Below are positions 1-8,313 of a stretch of DNA of 51,593 nucleotides, piece after piece. Origin of the DNA: an uncultured delta proteobacterium (GTDB lineage: Bacteria; Bdellovibrionota_C; UBA2361; OMII01). The stretch spans positions 1 to 51,593 of the forward strand of contig CAIVDM010000149.1 in NCBI GenBank assembly GCA_903904735.1, given 5' to 3'. Numbering within the stretch: position 1 is the stretch's first letter; each line of letters opens with the position of its first letter. The notes under the pieces are model-generated. The model did not search any database. It was not told the origin of the DNA and saw nothing but the letters and a program-made list of their open reading frames with translations. Made by a program: the position numbers and the translations under genes.

Positions 1-1304
1 GGATACTCCCACTTGTCGGGAACCGAGATGATGTCACGGTTGTAGAGGTGCTCCCACTCATGGTTCTTTAGCTTTCTGCGCGACGCGGCGGGAACCGGTT
101 GTGTCGGATCACCCTCAAGCCACTCTCGCACTGAGTAGTAATAGAACTGCTTGGTCCATAAGAGTCCCGCGTACGACTGGGTGATGATCCTTCGTTCGTC
201 CTCGGTGGCGTTTGGTGGAACGATGGTATTGTAAAACTCATCGCACTCAGCTTTACGGCGCTCAAAGATCTCGTTGAAGTCCTTCGCGAACTTCTCTTTT
301 GTTGGCTTTGTGGAGTTCTTTAGTTGAAACCTAAATTCGATATGAGAGCCGGCCGGAACGGTCGCGTGATACAGTATGCCCGCCTTGGTGCCGGTTAGCT
401 TTGAATTGACCAACTCGCGCTGATCGTTAACTACATAATTGTGAAAGGCGTCCTTGACGTAGGGAGTCGAGTTCTCACCACCAAAGAGTCTCCACCGATT
501 TGACTCGTTCTCGGTGAAGAGTGGAACAGGGGCTGCACCTGGATTCTCAGAGTCCGCGATGAATACGCAGGGATCGAGATGAGGATGAATTAAAAGAAAG
601 GTATCTGCCTTGATCGCCGAGACGCATGGCTTGACCGTATATCCTTCGCCAGATCTACCCCAACTCCAGGTGTTTCTGAACCAGACTGTTGGGATGAGCC
701 AGATTGGAGCGGCGGTTGACGCTCGGTTGTGCACAGTGACTCGAATCAAGAGATCGTTCGGACCGTTCTTGGCGTACTCATAGACGACATCGAAGTACTC
801 GTTGTTATCAAAGATTCCCGTATCAGTGAGCTCAAACTCCGGCTGAAGCCGATCTCGAATCCGATTTTCATGCACGAGCTGATCATACGGGAACGCGTTG
901 TGCGGATATTTATAGAGAGCGCGCATGTATGAGTGCGTGGGTGTGGAATCGAGGTAGTAGTAACACTCTTTAACATCCTCTCCGTGGTTCCCTTCAGTTC
1001 CGGCGAGCCCGAACAGACGCTCTTTTAGGATAGAGTCTTTACCGTTCCATAACGCCGCAGAGAAGCAGATGCGACACTGACGGTCAGTGATGCCTAGTAG
1101 ACCATCTTCGCCCCAGCGGTAGGTGCGGCTGCGAGCTTGATCGTGAGTGAGGTATGACCACACGGAGCCATCGGGTGAGTAGTCTTCGCGGACGGTACCC
1201 CACTGCCGCTCGGGCAGGTATGGACCCCAGCGCTTCCAATTTTTGACGCGGCGAGCGTCTTCGTTCAGGCGGCGCTCTTCTTCGGTCAGGATCTTTTTAG
1301 TCAT
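1..1304 (-). CDS. GH63-like (MGH1-type) glucosidase, 3' end outside window
   Basis: I translated this from the minus strand because the gene runs off the left edge; about 434 N-terminal residues are visible. The segments NWKRWGPYLPERQWGTVRED, YRWGEDGLLGI, LWNGKDSILKERLFGL and EGNHGEDVKECYYYLD are the hallmark N-terminal blocks of the bacterial 'glucosidase' group related to GH63 mannosyl-oligosaccharide glucosidase (usually about 850-900 residues). Such proteins have an N-terminal beta-sandwich followed by an (alpha/alpha)6 barrel; only the sandwich and the beginning of the barrel (from about residue 365, WTKQFYYYSVREW) are in view, so the catalytic acids cannot be checked. There is no signal peptide, so it should act in the cytoplasm, perhaps on glycosylglycerate-type or trehalose-like glycosides (inference). 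The start ATG at 1304 fits the family's short N-terminus, but no clear Shine-Dalgarno precedes it. Confidence 0.85.
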   Translation of the reverse strand, partial: MTKKILTEEERRLNEDARRVKNWKRWGPYLPERQWGTVREDYSPDGSVWSYLTHDQARSRTYRWGEDGLLGITDRQCRICFSAALWNGKDSILKERLFGLAGTEGNHGEDVKECYYYLDSTPTHSYMRALYKYPHNAFPYDQLVHENRIRDRLQPEFELTDTGIFDNNEYFDVVYEYAKNGPNDLLIRVTVHNRASTAAPIWLIPTVWFRNTWSWGRSGEGYTVKPCVSAIKADTFLLIHPHLDPCVFIADSENPGAAPVPLFTENESNRWRLFGGENSTPYVKDAFHNYVVNDQRELVNSKLTGTKAGILYHATVPAGSHIEFRFQLKNSTKPTKEKFAKDFNEIFERRKAECDEFYNTIVPPNATEDERRIITQSYAGLLWTKQFYYYSVREWLEGDPTQPVPAASRRKLKNHEWEHLYNRDIISVPDKWEY

Positions 1305-1330
1305 GGCAGTAGGTTAGATGCTGTAGAGAC

Positions 1331-1356
1331 CAAAAAGGGGAACGAAAAGGTTCCCC
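1331..1356 (-). terminator. Hairpin plus T-run in the 5' leader of the glucosidase gene
   Basis: Read on the minus strand, GGGGAAC, a 6-nt loop and GTTCCCC form a perfect 7-bp stem (1337-1356), followed at once by TTTTTG (1331-1336). This is the form of an intrinsic terminator. It lies only about 27 bp upstream of the glucosidase ATG, with no minus-strand gene between it and the plus-strand lipoprotein. It therefore either ends stray antisense transcription or acts as an attenuator in the glucosidase leader. Confidence 0.55.
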
Positions 1357-1554
1357 AGAGGCGATGAATGACTCTTCTTGGTAGTTATAAGACTCAAGGT
1401 TCTCAAGCACCAGCCGAAAGACCTAGTAAGCACTTGAAATGAGGCGGTAGTAATCAAAAGCCGTTATGTCTGGACGGCAATCTGGTACCCTTATGTAACT
1501 GCTCAAGATAGTTGATACATAACGGAGTAAGGTTCGTTTCAGCACGGTTCAGGT

Positions 1555-1983
1555 ATGTATCGATCGATTTTATCGCTAGTGATGTGTGGCGTTATGGCAA
1601 CGAGTTCAGGGTGTAGCTCGTTCCACACAGAACCTCTCGTTGTAGGCTCCGTTGGTGGAGCCGCGGCTGGAGCTGGCACCGGCGCTATTGTTGGTGCCCT
1701 TATCGCAAACGGCGATGTCGCGATGAGCGCCCTTCTTGGAGGAGCGGTCGGTATTCCGATAGGTCTTGCGATAGGCGCCATCTATGATTACCACAGCGAA
1801 CCGACGCAGCGCGAACGAAATGAAGTGATTATCCAGAAGAATCAGGAAGACATATTTAATCGTCAACGCCAGCTCGATGATCTCCGCGAGGAGATCCGAA
1901 ACGAGGGACCGCACGGTAATCCGAACGAGTCGGATCGACACTACCATTACAATGGCCCGACGTACGGCAGCTACTATCGTTAG
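1555..1983 (+). CDS. Glycine-zipper lipoprotein
   Basis: This is a 142-residue small envelope protein. A short basic start (MYR) and hydrophobic core lead to a lipobox-like TSSGC with lipidated Cys20. Residues about 31-65 (GSVGGAAAGAGTGAIVGALI, then LLGGAVGIPIGLAIGAI) are a glycine-zipper segment of the kind that packs helices in membranes (OmpA-like/SlyB-like glycine-zipper proteins). The rest (about 70-142) is hydrophilic, probably a short coiled coil, with a His/Asn/Tyr-rich tail. The exact role is unknown; such proteins usually sit in the outer membrane and support envelope integrity. It stands alone, upstream of the peptidase gene. The start is set by the signal peptide; the ribosome site (CAGGT) is weak. 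Confidence 0.75.
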   Translation: MYRSILSLVMCGVMATSSGCSSFHTEPLVVGSVGGAAAGAGTGAIVGALIANGDVAMSALLGGAVGIPIGLAIGAIYDYHSEPTQRERNEVIIQKNQEDIFNRQRQLDDLREEIRNEGPHGNPNESDRHYHYNGPTYGSYYR

Positions 1984-2069
1984 ATTCGGCGTTTTCAGGA
2001 CCTAGTGGTCCGTGGCACCATCCAGAGGAGAGCGCGCATAAGCGTCGCTGTTCGTTCACTGAGATAGTT

Positions 2070-3206
2070 ATGCCACAAAAAAAGACAACCAAGCGCCCGA
2101 TTTCCAAACCGTATAAGCCAACCATAATCACGCCAACCTCTCGAGCGTTCCTTGAGCGCTACATCAACAATCCATCCCCCACTGGGTTCGAGGCGGAAGG
2201 GCAGAAGCTCTGGAGCGCGTACGTGCGACCCTTTGTCGACCAGATGGGAGTTGACGCGTATGGGTCAGTCTATGGAGTCATTAATCCGAAGGCGCCCTTT
2301 AGGGTCGTAATAGAGGCGCATGCTGACGAGATATCGTGGTTTGTGTCCTACATCACAGAGAACGGATTGATTCACGTAAAACGAAACGGCGGTAGCGACC
2401 ATCAGATAGCTCCGTCGAAGCGGGTCAATATTCACACGAAGAAGGGCATGGTGAAGGCTGTTTTCGGATGGCCCGCGATCCACACGCGCCGTGATGGCAG
2501 TAAGGAAGAGACGCCGAACCTAAAGAATATCTGTCTTGATGTCGGGGCGAAAAGCAAAGCTGAGGTCGAGGCTCTTGGTATCCACGTTGGGTGTGTCATC
2601 ACCTACGAGGATGAGTTCATGACCCTCAACGATCGATACTTTGTGGGACGCGCCCTTGATAACCGCATCGGTGGGTTCATGATCGCCGAGGTGGCTCGAC
2701 TCCTAAAGCAGAATAAAAAGAAACTTGATTTCGGCCTCTACATAGCGAACTGTGTGCAAGAGGAGGTTGGCTTGCGCGGCGCTGAGATGTTAGCGCACAC
2801 ACTTCAGCCGCATGTCGCCATCGTGACAGACGTTTGCCATGACACATCAACGCCGATGATACAAAAAGTTATCGAAGGGGATACGTCGTGCGGTAAGGGC
2901 CCAGTACTAACCTATGGTCCAGCCGTGCATAACAAGTTGCTAGGTCTAATCATGGACACCGCAGAGAAGCAAAAAATATCCATCCAGCGCGACGCCGCTT
3001 CGCGCTCGACTGGTACCGATACTGACGCGTTCGCGTACTCCAATGGAGGGGTGCCTTCGGCGTTAATCTCATTGCCGCTGCGATATATGCACACAACCGT
3101 CGAGATGGCTGAGATAGCAGATGTCGAGGCGACGATAAAGTTGATGTACGAGACGCTGCTACGTCTCTCACCGAAGTTTGATTTCAAGTACCTGCAGGTC
3201 TCGTAG
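2070..3206 (+). CDS. M42 family metallo-aminopeptidase
   Basis: This is a 378-residue cytosolic peptidase of the FrvX/PepA-type M42 family, which removes N-terminal residues from peptides as large tetrahedral complexes. The dinuclear metal site is visible: H84 and D86 (EAHADE), bridging D197 (ALDNR), the catalytic/ligand Glu pair 231-232 (QEEVG), D254 (VTDVCHD) and H341 (RYMHTTVE). Length matches the family (about 340-370) apart from a basic N-terminal extension (MPQKKTTKRP...). No signal peptide. It converges with the carbonic anhydrase gene, whose stop lies 8 nt away. The family also includes enzymes once annotated as endoglucanases; the peptidase assignment is much better supported. Confidence 0.93.
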   Translation: MPQKKTTKRPISKPYKPTIITPTSRAFLERYINNPSPTGFEAEGQKLWSAYVRPFVDQMGVDAYGSVYGVINPKAPFRVVIEAHADEISWFVSYITENGLIHVKRNGGSDHQIAPSKRVNIHTKKGMVKAVFGWPAIHTRRDGSKEETPNLKNICLDVGAKSKAEVEALGIHVGCVITYEDEFMTLNDRYFVGRALDNRIGGFMIAEVARLLKQNKKKLDFGLYIANCVQEEVGLRGAEMLAHTLQPHVAIVTDVCHDTSTPMIQKVIEGDTSCGKGPVLTYGPAVHNKLLGLIMDTAEKQKISIQRDAASRSTGTDTDAFAYSNGGVPSALISLPLRYMHTTVEMAEIADVEATIKLMYETLLRLSPKFDFKYLQVS

Positions 3207-3214
3207 TTTAGACT

Positions 3215-3844
3215 CTAAAAATCAAACCGATAAATCTCATCGATCGGGGCCCCCGGCTCAATCTTGTAGAGGCTTTTGAGTAGTCCGTCGTCGATGCTGT
3301 ACGCCCAGCCGTGCAGGATCGGGCGGCGGTCTTCATGCCACGCCTTCTGGATAGTGTTGGTTTTCAGTAGGTTTTTGAGCTGCTGTAAGACATTCATCTC
3401 GACGAGTTTATCCGCTTGGGCGTCTATCGACGGAAGCGCCGATAACGTGTCTCGGTTCGCCTGGTATACGTCTTTGATCTGTCGAAGCCACTCATCAAGG
3501 ACGCCGTATCGATGGCTAGAGAGCGCCGCTTTTACGCCTCCGCAGCCATAGTGACCGCATACAATCACGTGCTTCACCTTGAGGTACTCGACCGCGAATG
3601 AGAGCACGCTTAAGAGATTGAAGTCAGTATGGTTCACTAGGTTAGCGATGTTGCGATGCGTGAATATCTCTCCCGGCTGCGTCCCTGTGATTTCCTCCGC
3701 TGGCACGCGGCTATCAGAGCAGCCGATCCAGAGAAACTCAGGTTTCTGTTCCTTGGCGAGCTCCTCAAAGAAGTTTGGAGCGAGTGTCAGCTTCTCTTGA
3801 ACCCACGCCTTGTTCGCCAATAAGAGTCGTTTGTATGAGTCCAT
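3215..3844 (-). CDS. can: Beta-class carbonic anhydrase
   Basis: This 209-residue enzyme interconverts CO2 and bicarbonate. The zinc ligands C42, H98 and C101 and the Asp44-Arg46 dyad (CSDSR, then GHYGCGG) are at the same positions as in E. coli Can. Its start codon overlaps the SulP transporter stop in a TAATG junction, with an AAGGAG ribosome site inside the end of the transporter gene, so the two are translationally coupled. The pairing argues that the enzyme equilibrates bicarbonate brought in or kept by the transporter, feeding carboxylases and pH balance (inference from context). Confidence 0.96.
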   Translation of the reverse strand: MDSYKRLLLANKAWVQEKLTLAPNFFEELAKEQKPEFLWIGCSDSRVPAEEITGTQPGEIFTHRNIANLVNHTDFNLLSVLSFAVEYLKVKHVIVCGHYGCGGVKAALSSHRYGVLDEWLRQIKDVYQANRDTLSALPSIDAQADKLVEMNVLQQLKNLLKTNTIQKAWHEDRRPILHGWAYSIDDGLLKSLYKIEPGAPIDEIYRFDF

Positions 3845-5517
3845 TAGTTGCTCCTTGGTTGGGTGATAATCGACAAAAGGTCCGGCTTCATTGATGGCAT
3901 ATTGCGGAGTTGAATCGTGATGTGACGATCGTCCGCGGAATCTTTGAACTCCTCGATGAGCTCAAGGATGTCGTGATCAATAAACATCGCGTGGCCGCCG
4001 TCGATCACGATGTGCGAATGGTTCGGCAGTTGAGCGAGGGCTTTCTTGAGCGCGATTTTTTGCAGGAATGTGGCGTCTTTGGCGAAGCGAAGGTAGTGAT
4101 GAGGGCCCTCTTTAATCACCGTGAACGCGGCGTGATGGTTCATGATTAAAACGACGATGAGTCCAACCACGGTTCCGATCAGAACACCGCTCAAAAGATC
4201 GATTAGCACGACCCCGGCGACAGTGATAATAAAGGGCAGAAACTGATCGGTTCCGGAACGCCATACGCTCTTGAATAGCTTCACATTGGCGAGCTTGTAG
4301 CCGACCATGATTAAGATCGCCGCGAGAGCGGAGAGGGGAATAAGACTCAAGAGGGCGGGAATCGCGATGATACTCAAGAGAAGAAACACCCCGTGAAACG
4401 CGCATGCGAGTCGGGTTCGGGCACCCGCGTAAACGTTCGCGCTGCTTCGCACGATAACTGAAGTCATCGGGATGCCGCCTAGGAAGCAGGCGAGCATGTT
4501 GCCGATACCTTGCGCGATGAGCTCTCTGTTGGGTCGTGAGACTCGTCGTAGGGGGTCGAGCTTGTCGGTTGCCTCAAGGCACAAGAGGGTCTCGACGCTC
4601 GCTATGAGGGCGATCGTGAGCGCGCTCCACCAAACCGGCGCCGAAAATAGCCAATTCGAAACTCCATGTGGCCCATGGGTGAAGAGATCCGAGAGCCCCT
4701 TCAACTTTGGTAGGGAAACGAGCTGTCCTCTCTCGGCGGTCGCGGCTATTGACGGAGCAATAGACTGCAAGAGGGCATTCAGAAGAACCCCGACGATAAC
4801 AACAAGTAGTGGGCCCGGTATGCGTCGGAGTATCTGCGGTAGTTTACTAGCCGCAGACTCCCAGAACATGAGGAGCGCGACTCCAACGGCGGAGATTAGC
4901 ATCGCTCCGAGGCTAATCGGGCTGTGTGGTTGTGTGATGTCTTTGATAACATCGTGCAGGCAGAACGGGGATATTACGCAAAATAGTCCCTCTTCGGGGT
5001 TGTAGTCTCCCTGCCAACCTACGGCGTGAGGAAGTTGTTTAACAGCGATAAGGATACCGATGCCCGCCAGCATGCCCTTAATGACGCTTGATGGGAAAAA
5101 GGTCGCTAATAGTCCCGTTCGAAGGAGTCCGAATACGATCTGCATCACGCCAGCGAGTATTCCCGCGACGAGAAGCGCGTCAAACGAGCCGAGGGTCTTT
5201 TGGGCGGCGATAAGGGTAATGGTGAGACCCGCGGCTGGACCGCTCACGCTTAGTTCACTACCCGACAAGAACGCGACGAGGATGCCGGCGATGATTCCCG
5301 TAATGAGACCTGAGATCGCTGGAGCGTCTGAGGCGTGAGCGATGCCGAGGCATAACGGTAGTGCGACGAGGAAGACGACAAAGCCGGCTGCGATATCCTG
5401 AGGCAGATAATCGAATCGGAGACGGGGTAGATCAAAGCTCGCGACTGGCACCCCCGGAACAGAGACCTTTACAGTCGATATTACGCCCTCTTGGTTCTCT
5501 GTGTGCCCGTGCTTCAT
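3844..5517 (-). CDS. SulP family anion (probable bicarbonate) transporter
   Basis: This 557-residue inner-membrane protein has 12-14 hydrophobic segments between about 30 and 440, opening with the SulP block FDLPRLRFDYLPQDIAAGFV and GIAHASDAPAISGLI, and ends in a STAS domain (about 460-530; IDGGHAMFIDHDILELIEEF). SulP proteins carry sulfate, bicarbonate, succinate or other anions. The coupled beta-carbonic anhydrase downstream favours bicarbonate, as in BicA-like or SulP-CA fusion proteins; this is inference. I start at ATG 5517, which has GAGG 5 nt upstream; a TTG nine bases earlier (5526) is the alternative. The gene diverges from the Zur-like regulator. Confidence 0.9.
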   Translation of the reverse strand: MKHGHTENQEGVISTVKVSVPGVPVASFDLPRLRFDYLPQDIAAGFVVFLVALPLCLGIAHASDAPAISGLITGIIAGILVAFLSGSELSVSGPAAGLTITLIAAQKTLGSFDALLVAGILAGVMQIVFGLLRTGLLATFFPSSVIKGMLAGIGILIAVKQLPHAVGWQGDYNPEEGLFCVISPFCLHDVIKDITQPHSPISLGAMLISAVGVALLMFWESAASKLPQILRRIPGPLLVVIVGVLLNALLQSIAPSIAATAERGQLVSLPKLKGLSDLFTHGPHGVSNWLFSAPVWWSALTIALIASVETLLCLEATDKLDPLRRVSRPNRELIAQGIGNMLACFLGGIPMTSVIVRSSANVYAGARTRLACAFHGVFLLLSIIAIPALLSLIPLSALAAILIMVGYKLANVKLFKSVWRSGTDQFLPFIITVAGVVLIDLLSGVLIGTVVGLIVVLIMNHHAAFTVIKEGPHHYLRFAKDATFLQKIALKKALAQLPNHSHIVIDGGHAMFIDHDILELIEEFKDSADDRHITIQLRNMPSMKPDLLSIITQPRSN

Positions 5518-5552
5518 AAACCTCAATATAATTCGCGATCGAACTCAGCTTT

Positions 5553-5571
5553 GGTTACGCATGCGTTAACC
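5553..5571. promoter_or_regulatory. Palindrome upstream of the SulP-can operon
   Basis: The core CGCATGCG is a perfect 8-bp palindrome flanked by GGTTA on the left and TTAACC on the right, giving a near-perfect 19-bp inverted repeat about 35 bp upstream of the transporter start. Its size and position suit a dimeric repressor or activator site for the transporter operon. No regulator can be named from the window. Confidence 0.35.
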
Positions 5572-5668
5572 TTGCATTGTTCAGCGCTCAATCTTTGCTG
5601 CCACACTCTCGCTCGGTAGCTTCGAACGAATCGAGGCGTCCCATGCAACGGGATCTCGGCAGAGGGGG

Positions 5669-5701
5669 TTGACTTGCTAATGATAATGAAATATCAATAG
5701 C
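5669..5701 (+). promoter_or_regulatory. Sigma-70 promoter overlapped by a Fur/Zur-type operator
   Basis: TTGACT (5669-5674) and TATCAA (5692-5697) are spaced by 17 bp, a good vegetative promoter for the regulator-receptor operon. An inverted repeat covers the spacer and -10 element: half-sites GCTAATGATA (5676-5685) and TATCAATAGC (5692-5701), matching at 9 of 10 positions around a 6-bp centre. This AT-rich dyad of 26 bp resembles Fur-superfamily boxes and lies where bound repressor would block RNA polymerase. I infer autoregulation by the Fur-family gene just downstream. Confidence 0.7.
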
Positions 5702-5738
5702 AGCCTCGATCTTGAAAGAATATAAAAATCAAATAGAT

Positions 5739-6137
5739 ATGTCTACCTTATATCGTGAAACGAAGCAGAAACGGGCGATTTGGACGGTACTAGATGCGGC
5801 GCATCGACCACTTAGGCCCTCACAGGTTCAGGAGGCGGTTCTGCAGGAGTTGCCTGCGGTGAGCCTTGCGACTGTGTATAGAGTAATTAAGGGGCTGGTC
5901 GAGGAGGGGAGACTGGTGCCGGTCTCCTTCCCAGGCGCCCCGGACCGCTACGAAACAAAAGCGTGCGCGGCCCACCATCACCATCACTTTCTCTGCACGA
6001 GCTGTGACCGCGCCTTTGATCTTCCGGGGTGCGGCTTGAAGGTATCGACTGGCTTGCCAGCAGGTTTCGCGATCAGTCGTCACGAGGTGGTGCTGTACGG
6101 TTCATGTGATAAGTGCATGGAGGCGAGAGTCGTATGA
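5739..6137 (+). CDS. zur: Fur-family metalloregulator, Zur-like
   Basis: A 132-residue repressor. The N-terminal winged helix is visible (QKRAIWTVLDAAHRPLRP, then SLATVYRVIKGLVEEGRLV), followed by the dimerisation domain with AHHHHHFLCTSC and YGSCDKC, whose two CxxC pairs form the structural zinc site and whose histidines would sense metal. Zur rather than Fur is inferred because the gene overlaps a ZnuD-like receptor gene. ATG 5739 gives the normal short N-terminus; a TTG at 5712 would add nine residues and cannot be excluded, since neither has a good ribosome site. Its stop overlaps the receptor start (ATGA). Regulation is probably by its own product at the dyad overlapping the promoter. 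Confidence 0.85.
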   Translation: MSTLYRETKQKRAIWTVLDAAHRPLRPSQVQEAVLQELPAVSLATVYRVIKGLVEEGRLVPVSFPGAPDRYETKACAAHHHHHFLCTSCDRAFDLPGCGLKVSTGLPAGFAISRHEVVLYGSCDKCMEARVV

Positions 6138-8215
6138 TTAAGGTTCTTCGCGGCTTAGGGAATACAGTCGATCGCGCTCGGTCGCTTGCGCTATTCGTGG
6201 CGAGCGCCGCTTGTGTGTTGTTTGCGAGTGTGGCGGTAGCGGATGAGAGTGACGTAGCTAAGCATTCCGATCTTGAATATCACTTAGACAAGGTGGTCGT
6301 AGAGTCATCTCCGTTACAAGATACGTTATTTAACTCCGCGCAGTCGGTCTCTGTTCTTTCGGGAGCCGACCTCGACGAACAGGCGAGAAACTCTCTTGGT
6401 GACACGCTCGCGCAACAGCCCGGTGTGACGTCCTCGAGTTTTGGGCCGGGTGCGGGAAGACCGATAATTCGAGGACTAGGCGGCGATCGAGTTCGTATCC
6501 TTGAGAATGGCGTAAGCACGCAGGATGTTTCAAGCGTCAGCCCTGATCACCCTACCACGATTGAGTCGAGCCTCGTAGATAAGATTGAGGTCGTGCGCGG
6601 GCCAGCGGCGCTTCTCTACGGCACGAGCGCGATCGGAGGTGTGGTGAACACATTCGATCGGCGCATTGCGGAGAAGCTCCCCGAGAAGCCAATTAGTGGC
6701 ACTATGGAGATGCGAGCAGAGTCAGCGGATAAGACTCGTTCTGGTGTATTTGGGCTTGATGCCCCAGCGGGACCGCTTGTCTTTCACGTTGATGGCTTTA
6801 AGCGCCGTTCGGGAGATATCTCGATTCCCGGGTTCGCCAGAACTGAGGCGCTACGAGATTCGGAGTCGCTTGATTATTCCGAGCCTAAGGGACGCTTGCC
6901 GTCGAGCGATACCGACAATAGTAACCTCACCCTGGGCTCATCTTACGTCTTCTCGAAGGGTTTTCTGGGCGCGGCGGTAAGTGAATACAACACGGCATAC
7001 GGCGTGCCGAACGGTGAGCCAGATATCAGCATCGACGCGACCAGAAAGCGAGTTGATGTGCGAGGAGGTGTTCGAGATTTTGGGGACTATATCGAGTCAG
7101 CGATCGTTCGCGCTGGCTTGGTCAATTACGACCACACCGAGTTCGAGGGGAGTGAGACGGGGACCGTGTTTAAGCAGGATAGCTTTGATAGTCGCCTTGA
7201 CGTAACGCATAAAGAGATACACTCGCTTCGAGGAACATGGGGAGTTCAGGTCCAAGGGACTAAGTTTGAGGCGGTCGGAGAGGAAGCTTTCCAACCTCCA
7301 ACGGACACCGGTGTTTACTCGGTGTTCGGTCTCGAGGAGCTACTCGTGAGCGATGATGTGACGTGGCAGCTTGGTGGGCGCTTGGATTGGAACGACACCT
7401 CTACGACCGGATTCGATCCAGGAGCGCAGGATGATTTCAACGTAGACGAAACGACTTTCAGTCAATCGACAGGAGCGGTGTGGGACGTGTCTCCTGACTA
7501 CGCCCTGGCGTTATCGGTGGCGCACACCGAACGAGCACCAACGGGGCAAGAGCTCTTTGCTGATGGTCCGCACGTCGCAACGGGCGCCTTTGAAGTAGGA
7601 GACCCGGACCTAGGAATCGAGCGGTCGCTCGGGACGGATCTCACGTTCCGCAAAAAAGAGGGAACGGTACGAGGTTTCATCGGAGGGTTCTTCAATCGAT
7701 ACTGGGATTACATCAGCCTCAATCCGACAGGAGCGGAGGAGGACGATCTTCCTGTCTACACGTTCCAGGCCATAAACGCGGATTTTGTGGGGTTTGAGTC
7801 TCAAGTGGCGTACTTCCTTCGTGACCGAGAGGGCGAGGAGTTGTCGTTCGACATTCAACCCGACTATGTGAGGGCGCGGGATCGCGATAATGATGAGTAC
7901 TTACCTCGCATTCCACCACTCCGCCTGCAAGTAGGCACCACCTACTATAATAAAGATATCTGCCGAGTAAGACTCGAGGCGCAGCATGTTTTCGCACAGC
8001 ACAAGACAGCGGACTTCGAGACATCGACTGACGCCTACACGATGCTCAATCTGTACGTGAATAAGGAGCTGCCGTCGATCATGAAAAACCTGGAGGTGTT
8101 CGCTCGAGGAACGAATCTGCTTTCTGAGAAGGCGCGCAATCACACCTCGTTCATTAAGGACGTGGCGCCGCTGCCTGGCGCGTCGGCGATGGTGGGACTC
8201 AGGATTCGGTTTTAG
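6134..8215 (+). CDS. TonB-dependent outer-membrane receptor, ZnuD-like
   Basis: A 693-residue outer-membrane receptor. A long signal peptide ends near ASVAVA. The plug follows: residues about 45-165 with QQPGVTSSSFGPGAGRPIIR, ENGVSTQDVSSVSPDHP and VEVVRGPAALLYG-type blocks (here EVVRGPAALLYGTSAIGGVV). The 22-strand barrel ends in GLRIRF with the terminal Phe expected for BAM recognition. The GRPIIRG/ENGVSTQDVS/SPDHP combination is that of the ZnuD group of zinc receptors. Start ATG 6134 overlaps the regulator's stop and has GGAGGCGAG 8 nt upstream. Likely imports zinc (or a zinc carrier) when the Zur-like repressor is relieved. No exbBD/tonB or znuABC lies in the window. The His-rich loop of neisserial ZnuD is not evident. 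Confidence 0.88.
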   Translation: MIKVLRGLGNTVDRARSLALFVASAACVLFASVAVADESDVAKHSDLEYHLDKVVVESSPLQDTLFNSAQSVSVLSGADLDEQARNSLGDTLAQQPGVTSSSFGPGAGRPIIRGLGGDRVRILENGVSTQDVSSVSPDHPTTIESSLVDKIEVVRGPAALLYGTSAIGGVVNTFDRRIAEKLPEKPISGTMEMRAESADKTRSGVFGLDAPAGPLVFHVDGFKRRSGDISIPGFARTEALRDSESLDYSEPKGRLPSSDTDNSNLTLGSSYVFSKGFLGAAVSEYNTAYGVPNGEPDISIDATRKRVDVRGGVRDFGDYIESAIVRAGLVNYDHTEFEGSETGTVFKQDSFDSRLDVTHKEIHSLRGTWGVQVQGTKFEAVGEEAFQPPTDTGVYSVFGLEELLVSDDVTWQLGGRLDWNDTSTTGFDPGAQDDFNVDETTFSQSTGAVWDVSPDYALALSVAHTERAPTGQELFADGPHVATGAFEVGDPDLGIERSLGTDLTFRKKEGTVRGFIGGFFNRYWDYISLNPTGAEEDDLPVYTFQAINADFVGFESQVAYFLRDREGEELSFDIQPDYVRARDRDNDEYLPRIPPLRLQVGTTYYNKDICRVRLEAQHVFAQHKTADFETSTDAYTMLNLYVNKELPSIMKNLEVFARGTNLLSEKARNHTSFIKDVAPLPGASAMVGLRIRF

Positions 8216-8313
8216 ATAGCTGAGCCACGCGGTGTCTGTGCAGTAGTTGGTTAGCACGCGAGAGGGCGCTCATTCTGACTAATCAGCGAAGAAGGTCACC
8301 TCGAACAATCGGT

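Noticed and set aside
729..932. 67-codon plus-strand frame
   Set aside because: It is antisense to the glucosidase gene, which is strongly supported by family motifs on the minus strand.
4472..5005. 177-codon plus-strand open frame
   Set aside because: It lies wholly antisense to the well-supported SulP gene and has no recognisable features; GC-rich codon use leaves such antisense frames open.
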